From Gracilariopsis chorda (Eukaryota; Rhodophyta; Florideophyceae; Gracilariales; Gracilariaceae), in assembly GCA_003194525.1 (NCBI GenBank), contig NBIV01000209.1, positions 62,001-126,000 on the forward strand: a stretch of DNA of 64,000 nt, written 5' to 3'. Numbering within the stretch: the first letter of the stretch is position 1; each line of letters starts with the position of its first letter. This document shows positions 22,675 to 30,869 of the stretch, piece after piece. The position numbers and the translations under genes were made by a program. The notes below the pieces were generated by a model, which saw nothing but the letters and a program-made list of their open reading frames with translations, was not told the DNA's origin and searched no databases.

Positions 22675-24623
22675 AAAGAAAGGGTGGAGAAAGCAAAAGC
22701 AGAAAAGCAAGTAGTTTAATTCAATAAATGAAGAACGCAAGAAATATGATTATGGTTGTGGATGGATGCAGAACTGAATGGCTTCAGGCAGCACTGGCTT
22801 GGCGATGGCCACAGGCATGGGATGAATTGTGTGCGCATTTGTGGATGTAAGCTGCGGGTAATGCAGAAGCAGCACATGGTCGTTCCTTCGAACGCGCGAC
22901 AATGCGACATACAGCTGACCGGCGCAGAAGAAGTTGGGTCGCACATCCACAACCAAGGCATCCAACGTCTTTTCCTGTCCTTTGTGAACGGTAGCTGCAA
23001 ACGCAAGACGAATGGTGAGCTGCCTTCGAATCATGCGAATGTCTGCGAAAGAAAACTCGAAGTCGATACGATGCAGGAGCTGTCGTTCCAGAACCTGTCT
23101 GTTCTCGTCGAATCGAGCCACCTGCATCGTAAACTAATCGACACGCACGAATACGAACAGCTTCCCGTTGACCACATCAGGATGCAGCACGTTCCAAATG
23201 ACCATAACTGGCACACCAATCTTCAAACCCAAGTTATGAGGTCGTACTCCAGTAGGTGCATACTGATATGCAAACTCGGGAACAAAAGTATTGGTGAAGT
23301 CGGGCTTTGGGTTCTGTCCACGCTCAAATTGCAGGGTTGTCGCTGACGGAAGAGTGAAACGCTCACCAGGAAGCAGATCGAGAGCTGCCGTATTATGTTC
23401 GTCGACCAACTGGTTTCTGGACGCAATAAGCATTTTGCTGAGATCCATATCCTCCTTGTATCGAGTTGGGAGCCACTCTCACTGGAATTGGTAGGCAGTT
23501 TGCATGCCATTGGTAGATTTGAGTGGTAATGGAGCGTTCTTGGATATTGTGTTCCGTGAATTGGAACGTAACAGCGACGCAAATGCCGGATCATCGGCTT
23601 GTTGTACTTGTTAGGTGAGATACAGCACTTGAACCGAGCACAACATCCACAGATCACTCTTCCATGGCAATGGGTTGAGAATGTTTGTGTACACTCGTCT
23701 CACATTTCCACTTGGCGCGGCCTTCATGTACACCTGCGGCACCACTGGACGCAGCTGGGAGTAGTTGCCGGATAGAACGATGGTCAAACCCCCAAACGGA
23801 GGCGGGTTTTCCATTCCACTCCAGCGAAGATCTTTGAGCAACGTATTCATGAATTCAAAGAGCTTTCATGAGATCATGGACTTCTCATCCAAGACGAGCA
23901 GTTGTACTTCACGTAGCAGTTCTGCACGTTGAGACCGGGGACCGTACTTTGACGAAGTGGCTGTATTGCTGCTTGTAATGTCCTTGTCAGCTGCACCCAA
24001 TCTGAGCAGGCTATTTAACTTGCTGCCACTTTCGTACAACGATGCTGCAATGCCTGTTGTAGCAGTCATTTCGGCGAGCATTCCTTCCGACTCAGCGATA
24101 TCACGAAGGAGTTTGAGCACGTATGTCTTTCCAGTTCCTGAGGATCCTTGCACAAAGAACACGTTTCCAGGAGTGCTTGTTCCCTCCTGTAGCGCCTGCA
24201 GTTGTGGCAATGCGGCAATGACAGTTTCAATGACTTTTTTTTGGCGAGATTTTAAGGTAGCGTCGTACCCTGACTGCAACATTGACGCATTTCGTACCAC
24301 TCGCGAGTCTCGATTTTCTGTAGCTCGATTTGTCTCAGTCAATGCTGCCTCATCTTGCTGTGGATGCTGTGTGAAGAAGCTGTGATCGCGTAGCAGTTGT
24401 CCACCGTGCTGGTCTGAGACCTCTACCACACGTGGATACATTTTTTGCTTTCGTTGCTGCTCATCTCCTGTATATATGTCGCTACAAAGTGCCTCTTAGT
24501 TTTCGACTGCCATTTTCTCTGGGTCTGCGCCTTGTTGGTATAGTGTGACAACCAGACGTCGTACCTCAGAGTGCGTGCTGTAGATCTGATTTCTCTCTTA
24601 AAATGCAATATGAAACTCGGATC
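22675..24623 (-). repeat. Inverted near-identical tract, right arm
   Basis: Exact inverted counterpart of 19,609-21,557 (coordinates sum to 44,232). It begins inside the last codons of the open Rep frame and ends in the 3' untranslated region, that is, within homologous sequence on both sides. Confidence 0.9.
22750..24597 (-). pseudogene. Helitron B Pif1-family helicase, same six stops as copy A
   Basis: Same motifs as copy A on the minus strand: Walker A near 24,113-24,142, LVLDEKSM near 23,872-23,895, LSGNYSQLRPV, HKGQEKTLD and QLYVALSRVR. In-frame stops mirror copy A: 24,600-24,598 (the terminator of the Rep frame), 24,498-24,496, 23,868-23,866, 23,613-23,611, 23,481-23,479 and 23,136-23,134. 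Because the upstream Rep frame of this copy is open, the shared nonsense load fits import of damaged sequence from copy A, or a common recent event, better than independent decay. Confidence 0.85.
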
Positions 24624-26157
24624 TGTCCGCGAGCAGTCCGCTTACAATCGCAGTTTCACGATACGTTCCATACTGCTGTCCGTTGAAAGTCCTTGCGTCT
24701 TCATAAGAGCTGGAGCCGTGATTCATGAGCAGCAAGCGCAGAGCAAAGAGCTCAATGTCCGACGGTGAAACACCTCTGATCCTTGCGACGCACTGCTCGT
24801 CGTCCGTTTGCTGTACCACGTACATGGGCGGATTGCAGTCGTCTGTGGGGAACTGTGTGCCATTTCCGTGGTATTGGGGAAGCACGCGGGCTGGAAGAGT
24901 ACGATACAATCGAACGTATTCGAAGTACGAAAGGTAGTCGAGGTTCGTGTATGCTTCGGGCCTTGCAAAGTATCTCTCCAACGTAGACGGCGGCGATGCG
25001 GAATGCATTTGATTTGGACCTCTGAGCAGAAACTTTCGTTCTCCTTCCAAGTGAATGGCCAGTCGCTCTACTTGTGGTACGATGTGAACATGTCGAAACT
25101 CGAAAATTCTCCAAGCTGCGTTGACGGCGCCCACCACACACGCTCGCATGTGTGCACGAATGTCATTCTGCGCCTGCGGCTCTTGTTGCTGGTCGTTGTG
25201 TGCGCCTGTCTCATTAGCACCACTCACATTGAGCACCTCCTCCTGAGCTTTGGGCTGCTTAAACGCGTACTTCATCAGATAAGCCACTGCGCCCCCTCCT
25301 TTCGTGCGCTCTACGTTGATATGAGAGCGGTACTTCTTGGTCAGAGTTGGGTTGTACGGCACAATCTTGAGGTCATGTTGCCTTCTTCTGCGGTAGACCA
25401 CGCGATTCGTTCCTTCTTCAATGTACGTCTCCGGCACAATCATGTTGCGGTCGTATCCAAACTTGCAACACCCAGCGCGATTCCTGCAATAGGGGGAGTG
25501 GCGGTGCCTGTGCATGGAACGAATGAGGCCACGCAACGCGTCGTCTTCACCTGGAGGAGGACGTTCTGCACGAATGAGCTCGTCGATCACATCAAAGTCT
25601 TCAATCACGCCTCCTTCGAGCCACACGAGCATGTGGTGATGAGGCACATTGCGCTCTTGGAACTCGAGATTTGATGCAAGCCCCAGGCACTTTAATCCAA
25701 AGATGTGCTCCGAGTTCTTCTCCAAGTGGTTCATAAAGTCGTTTGCGTACTGGTTGTACACCCTCCCAATCATATTAGGTCGGTCAAACGGTCGAAGGCG
25801 GTTACTCTGTGCCGTAAATGCGCTCCGATTGCTGGTATCCATACCAAGGCGCTGTATGTCCTCTCTCCAGATGTTCATGGTGATTGTAATGAAAAGAGAA
25901 GGCGGTCCTCTCCGCGCTACGATCGCCTGTAAATTCATACGCTCGTTCTTCCAGTACGCTGCTGAGTTGACCAAGTCATCGGGCAGAAATATGCGTCCCA
26001 TTTGTGCGAGCTGTGATGGTGATACTTGAGCTGTTTGCTGTTGTGCTTGCTGGATCTCTTGCTCTTGTACAATACGTGCCTGTTGTTCTCTCTCCAGGAA
26101 GCGTAGTCGCATATCCTCAATGTTTGTGTGAGTGCGGAGCATCCACATCTGCATCAA
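24598..26157 (-). CDS. Helitron B Rep (HUH endonuclease) frame
   Basis: 519-residue open frame from the in-frame Met at 26,157. The same phase is open further upstream to about 26,375, where PLLYPYGDQ is readable, so 26,157 is probably internal. It contains LMQMWMLRTHTNIEDMRL, the helical Gln-rich segment, LFITITMNIW, the HUH metal-binding motif in NVPHHHMLVWLEGG and the catalytic-tyrosine motif AYLMKYAFK. Known: Helitron Rep nicks and joins single-stranded DNA during rolling-circle transposition. It lacks the helicase because a TAA inside the shared tract ends it. Alone it could at most be a nicking protein, and expression is unproven. Confidence 0.8.
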   Translation of the reverse strand: MMQMWMLRTHTNIEDMRLRFLEREQQARIVQEQEIQQAQQQTAQVSPSQLAQMGRIFLPDDLVNSAAYWKNERMNLQAIVARRGPPSLFITITMNIWREDIQRLGMDTSNRSAFTAQSNRLRPFDRPNMIGRVYNQYANDFMNHLEKNSEHIFGLKCLGLASNLEFQERNVPHHHMLVWLEGGVIEDFDVIDELIRAERPPPGEDDALRGLIRSMHRHRHSPYCRNRAGCCKFGYDRNMIVPETYIEEGTNRVVYRRRRQHDLKIVPYNPTLTKKYRSHINVERTKGGGAVAYLMKYAFKQPKAQEEVLNVSGANETGAHNDQQQEPQAQNDIRAHMRACVVGAVNAAWRIFEFRHVHIVPQVERLAIHLEGERKFLLRGPNQMHSASPPSTLERYFARPEAYTNLDYLSYFEYVRLYRTLPARVLPQYHGNGTQFPTDDCNPPMYVVQQTDDEQCVARIRGVSPSDIELFALRLLLMNHGSSSYEDARTFNGQQYGTYRETAIVSGLLADRSEFHIAF

Positions 26158-26657
26158 CGGTCCACTGTTGAGGAGGATGGTGTCCGAGTACAGACGTCGC
26201 TTCGCGTTCTGAGCCCAGGTGAGCTTTCGGAGCTTCCACTCGTTGACGCTGAGACCTGAGCTTTGCTGTGTGGAGTTCCTTGCATCCAGGAACAGGCCGA
26301 TGTCAAACGGTTCGTGCTGATCCCCGTACGGGTAGAGAAGAGGGAAAGTGCCCTTCTCTGCAAGTTTGGATGCCGGTTTTAGAGTCGGTACCGCACTTGG
26401 GCATTGTTTGGGGCATTCGCAGTCGCCCCTGCTCCAGCAGCAGGAGCACTCGTCACTGCAGCGTGCTCTTCGGTTACGGTTCCTTCTACCAAGTGCGGTA
26501 CCTGAGACTCAACTCGGTACAGGCCAGTCGGATCAACCACGAGCGTTCTAATCATGGTTGGTCCCCCACCTGGAACATCTTCAAGGAGAGGGCCAGCACC
26601 TGCATGAGGAGTACTGACTGTAGCACTTCGGGTTCCTTCGTATCCACGTACGACTAC

Positions 26658-28271
26658 TCATTGTTCTGCTGCTTGCACGCTGATATCCACGGCAGTCTCT
26701 GCATTTTGTTGTTGTTGTTGCTGTTGCGTGCTAAGCAAGGATCGGTAACGTTCGCGCACCACGTCTGGCTTCGGCTGGATCACATCATACAACTTGGGTA
26801 CGATATCTCTTACGTTGATGTCCTGAATGGACGCAGGCATATTGGCAGGAGCATAGTGAGATGGATCTAAGGAAGGCGGACCGGTACCCCACAAAAAGCT
26901 GTAGCGCGTGTTGTTCTGGTTCTCCGTGGGCAGAGCGAGAGCTGCGTTGCCCTCAAGTCTGAGAAAGGAGAGACTGCCTCCCGTCACATACGACATGTCC
27001 ATGAACGCTTGCGTCGTCGCGAAGAGCATATTCAAGTTGAGGAAATGGCTGTGAAAGGCTCTCAGGCTATACAGACTGCGAACCAGCTCACTGCTATGCC
27101 TTCTGCGGAACGTGACGCCCCACCCTGACATTCTTTTCATTCCACAGCACACTCCATTGGTCTCTTTGCCAAGCAAAACGCATCCGCAGTACTTGCAGCT
27201 ATGAATTTTCAATGTCCAGTCCGCGTATGGGCAGGAAGAGAGCGTGTGGGCGTGCTCGCCGCATCTTCCGCATCGCCTTTGACCCGCAATGGAAAGCGTC
27301 TCAAACTCTGGAACGCTTGCCCGTATGGATGGATCATTCCAAGCTTCATCAGCTGCGGTATCCCACGCATAGTACACGCGATACAGTCCTCGATCCGGAC
27401 GTCCAGCACACTGCGTGATCGTCGTATCAAGCTGTTGCTGTGGCTGATGCTGCGGCTGGTGTGGGGGAGCCAGTGTGATCTCACCCTCTTCCACCTCCAT
27501 CGGAATGGGCACCTGTTGTTCTTCCTGTTCAGCTTGTGGCAGCGCAGGCTGCGGCGGCGGGTGTGAGGGAGCCGGGGTGATCTCATCCTCTTCCACTTCC
27601 ATCGGGACTGGCATCTGTTTTTCCTCTTGTTCAGCTTGTGGCAGAGCAGGCTGCTGTGGCGGCGGTGGTGACAGCTGTGGCTGTGAAGGAGCAGGGATGA
27701 TCTCATCCTCTTCCACTTCCATCGCAACAGGCATCTGTTCTGCAGGCATCGGTCGGAGAGGGGGAGGCATCGGAGGCGCTGGAATGTGACTTGGAAATCC
27801 TCTCACAAACTCCAGAAACCCAGGAATTGGGCACGAAGTGGGTAGACCTATGGCAACGGACCCACTGGCTCCAGCGGCGCTTGTGCTATCTGCAGCTGCA
27901 ACCAAAGTAGGTGCAGGAGTAATTTCGTCCTCTTCCACGGCTGGAACAATGGGTCCTTGCACGTGCGCTCCGCTCTCATTTACCGGCATGTCATCTGGAG
28001 CGCCAGGAACTGGTAATCGTCGAGGTCGTTCAACTCCTGGCCTTGCGCCACCCGAGTTCACTCCGGCCCCTCCCGAATTGGCTCTGGCACCACCGGAATT
28101 GGCTCTGGCGCCTCCAGAATTGGCTCTGGCGCCTCCAGCGTTTGCTCGAGCACCTCCAGCATTCTGTCTGGCGCCTCCGGAATTGGCTCTGGCTCCTCCA
28201 GAATTTCTTCGCGCACCTCCAGAGTTCGGTCGGGCCCCACCAGATTTTGGACGTGGACCTCCTCGCGTCAT
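26658..28271 (-). CDS. Helitron B amino-terminal protein: GGARANS repeats and zinc finger
   Basis: 537-residue open frame from ATG 28,271. Residues about 4-80 are eleven seven-residue repeats of the GGARANS type, basic and glycine-rich like an RGG nucleic-acid-binding tail. Next come several Pro-rich units each ending in an acidic MEVEEDEI-type motif, a Gln-rich linker, and a Cys/His cluster (CGRCGEHAHTLSSCP, then CKYCG and CCG) that fits the zinc finger preceding Helitron Rep. A further domain reads YSFLWGTGPPSLDPSHY and is conserved in copy A. The TGA at 26,660-26,658 replaces an Arg codon of copy A, so this was originally continuous with Rep. Confidence 0.75.
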   Translation of the reverse strand: MTRGGPRPKSGGARPNSGGARRNSGGARANSGGARQNAGGARANAGGARANSGGARANSGGARANSGGAGVNSGGARPGVERPRRLPVPGAPDDMPVNESGAHVQGPIVPAVEEDEITPAPTLVAAADSTSAAGASGSVAIGLPTSCPIPGFLEFVRGFPSHIPAPPMPPPLRPMPAEQMPVAMEVEEDEIIPAPSQPQLSPPPPQQPALPQAEQEEKQMPVPMEVEEDEITPAPSHPPPQPALPQAEQEEQQVPIPMEVEEGEITLAPPHQPQHQPQQQLDTTITQCAGRPDRGLYRVYYAWDTAADEAWNDPSIRASVPEFETLSIAGQRRCGRCGEHAHTLSSCPYADWTLKIHSCKYCGCVLLGKETNGVCCGMKRMSGWGVTFRRRHSSELVRSLYSLRAFHSHFLNLNMLFATTQAFMDMSYVTGGSLSFLRLEGNAALALPTENQNNTRYSFLWGTGPPSLDPSHYAPANMPASIQDINVRDIVPKLYDVIQPKPDVVRERYRSLLSTQQQQQQQNAETAVDISVQAAEQ

Positions 28272-29250
28272 TTTAATTTACCGAAAAAAAGAAAACAATT
28301 CTATTTGTTTAAATAAATCGGTAAAAAAATTTCCCAGAGTTCCAGAATAATTTCCAATATATCAAAACGTTGAGTGTGAAAAAATGGTTGCAGTTTGTTG
28401 CTTTGCACCCACCGGGCCTAGTCGCATGCAGCAATTAAAAGAAATTGCTGCAAGGCTTATATTTACCCGATGCAGTCGTGCGCAGCACAGGGACTCTCGA
28501 CACACTCCTGTTGGATTATGACGGGCGGAGTGTGCCCAGCCGGTTTTCAAGCCGTTTGATGTTTAATCCGCGTCCGGTTGTAAGGAATGGTCTGCCTTTA
28601 CTCACACACAGAAGTGTGCTTTCCGGCCCCAAGAGGTACGACACGGCGGCCACCCCGGACCCTGCACAGCAAGCTGGTATTAGGTCCGGTAAACCCTCAG
28701 ACTTCCAGATCGCCGTCAAACGACCACTATACCACAGAGGAGCACCTGAGCTTTGCCAGATCTGTGGTACTTAGTGGGTTACTCTTGTGGCGACCTGCAC
28801 ACGAGTTCGACCTTGCCTAGGTCCCAGGCCAGCAAACAGTGCCCAAAGTAGCAAAAGGTTACGGCACTGCGCTATTGGCCAAACCTGAAATGGGAGATGA
28901 AAAAAGTGGTTAGGGTCAGCAAGCGAGATGCTTTTTGCACTGCACCAGTGCAGTATATATGCTCTGTGCATTGTGCTGCACTGGCGCAGTGCAAAAAGGA
29001 AGCCACGTGTCGTGCAAGCCAACTACTGCTGAGTGGCTGGCACTCCAGTCATTTACTGTAGTGCCTGCCAGCCACGGTTACTGTAGTGCCAGACACTCAG
29101 CAGCAGTGGCAGTCAAGATGCAGCAGCAGCCAACGAGCTCTGAGCTTTGCTGCTGGTGCTGCTGGTGCTGCTGAAGTTTTTGATTGGCGGGGAGGCGTGA
29201 AAATTGCATGCAATGAAGGGGGCGTGCAATGGGATTTTTTGGCGCAACGC
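28272..29250 (-). other. Helitron B 5' noncoding region
   Basis: Counterpart of 15,100-16,076. It includes the conserved block at 28,430-28,770 that remains open on both strands (109 codons at 28,445-28,774 plus, 67 codons at 28,719-28,516 minus), an AT-rich stretch at 28,270-28,360 just upstream of the ATG, GGCTGGCACT-type palindromes near 29,033-29,100 and a GCT-rich run near 29,148-29,172. Confidence 0.5.
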
Positions 29251-29317
29251 CTCCCGTCAATCAACAACACCCCCCTCATACATGTGTAAATCATTTTAGT
29301 ACGGGGTGGTGTTGAGA

Positions 29318-29806
29318 CAAATGGAAACGGCCTTCGGCCGTGGGCGGCGCTGCGCGCCGCGTTGGTTTTGTAGCTTTGTGTATTTCGTAGCGTTCGGAGG
29401 CTCTCCGAGCACTTTGCTCGCTTTTACTCGCAATAGCGCTCTTAGGACCACGGGGCGCTGCGGCGCCGAGAGTATGTGGAGCCGTTAGGGTTTTTGTTTA
29501 GGTGCCTAAATTGACTGCAGTGCCAGCCAATGATGAGAAAGCGCGACACGTTGCTTTGTGTAACTGGGTGGCACTGCAGTCATTATGGGAGTGCCAGCCA
29601 GTAAGCAGCAAGCTTTGCTGCTGCTGCTGCTGCTGAATTTTTTAAATGGTAGGGAGGCGTTGCGCCAAATGGGAATTTTGCATGCGCAAACGGGGGCGTG
29701 AAAAGCGAATTTGTGGCGCAACGCCTCTCGTCAGTCAACAACCCCCCTCATACATGTGTAAATCATTAAGAGGGGGGTGTTGAAATAGTAAGGGGTGGTG
29801 TTGAGA
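29318..29806 (-). mobile_element. Non-autonomous Helitron unit, head-to-tail before Helitron B
   Basis: 489 bp on the minus strand, 5' TCTCAACACCACCCC at 29,806 and 3' ...GGCCGTTTCCATTTG at 29,318, where Helitron B begins at once. Both ends match those of the autonomous copies, and the interior consists of paired GGGAGGCGTTGCGCC / GGCGCAACGCCTC motifs, a CAG-repeat run and the TGGCTGGCACT...AGTGCCA palindrome. About 90 percent similar by eye to 22,136-22,600. Probably an internal-deletion derivative mobilised by autonomous elements. Confidence 0.7.
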
Positions 29807-30869
29807 TCGGTTGTGTGCCAAAGGTGTTGAAAGGAGATTGTAAAAGAGGTAGAAACAATCTATTAACAATTTTGGTTTTGACATCTATGTGTGCTGTGTG
29901 CCGTTGGTTATCGGTATTGGTAACAATGTGCCTGACGCGCTTACGGTGTTGTCGATAAACGCAGACCACTGTACTATGTAACTGTTGTAATTCTTACTGT
30001 CTATTTTCTCGTACATTTTGGGGAGGGCAGATCAGCGAAGTCATTTGTTTACTGCCTCGAGTTGGAATGGGTGGGCTGTAAGATACGTTCCAACTGGTGG
30101 CGAGCGTGGCTCCATTCACATATACGAGACAATTTTTGCGTACTGGAGCCTTTGTTACGGGAAAACTGCTTACGATCTATTGCCAATACAAGCAGATAGA
30201 CATAGGCGCGCGGGGTAGGGATGTCTTATTCGCGATATTGCTAAAATTTGCGAAATAGAGTTTGTGGTAGGGGACGCTTTAACCTTGGAAAAATCAGCCT
30301 TAGATAATTCTACCCCTTTTACCGTTTACAGTGTCAACTATACATGTGCTCGAAGAATTTGATCCGAGTTTGAGAACACAAAGTCGGGCTCGCTGAACGG
30401 ATCGGTTTTGAATGTCTTTCTGGGTTTTGAAAAGATATTGAAAATGTGGACAAGTTTGGCGCTCAGGCTCCGGTTCCGGTTCAAGAGGCAGTACAAAGGT
30501 ACAATGACGAGATAGGGGACCCTTGAGGCGACGCCGTGTGCTGGATCGCAGCTTTGGTATTTATGTCGTCGTCCTAGCGATATCCTTAATACCCCTGGTG
30601 ACAGGCTCAACTCGCGACCCTCACGGTATTCATGCTGTGCCGTTTCCAGCTCTCATACGTCAGACGAGGAGTCGCTTGGTGGGACCTTCTCGAGTAGGAG
30701 GTCAACGCATCCTATTTCTGATGACCCCTTCCCTTGTCCACATTCAGTACAATCGCGGCTCTCTTATTCGCTTTTCCACTGGGTCCGGCATCGTCTGACC
30801 ACCGCAACCGTCGACATCGCATCTGCAAATGACTGCTGCCGTTAGCGTTGTCTTTAATCGAGATTCAAA
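29807..30869. other. Intergenic, upstream of the PHD-finger gene
   Basis: No gene or repeat recognised. Open frames here are short and start at non-ATG codons. It presumably includes the promoter of the gene starting at 30,870, but no clear TATA motif is visible. Confidence 0.4.

Larger units (their letters stand above)
22601..29317 (-). mobile_element. Helitron B (autonomous-type, partly intact)
   Basis: Inverted partner of Helitron A, 6.7 kb. The 5' end TCTCAACACCACCCC is at 29,317. The 3' end at 22,601 reads GCGGCCAAAGGCCGC (a perfect hairpin) followed by TCCTTCTTG. That is the Helitron 3' layout, a GC hairpin about ten bases from the end, although CTTG replaces the usual CTRR. Its amino-terminal frame (28,271-26,658) and Rep frame (26,157-24,598) are long and open. 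A TGA at 26,660-26,658 and a one-base deletion near 26,378 separate two frames that are in phase in the ancestor. The helicase part is identical to the dead helicase of copy A. Confidence 0.8.

Noticed and set aside
22756..23346. 196-codon open frame (and its mirror at 20,886-21,476)
   Set aside because: It lies antisense to the helicase coding frame, shows no family features, and is duplicated only because the tract is duplicated.
19609..24623. Simple recent inverted duplication or fold-back assembly error as full explanation
   Set aside because: Homologous flanks on both sides are clearly diverged, which a single duplication or fold-back would not produce. An assembly fault limited to the tract is not excluded and is listed as a check under the finding.
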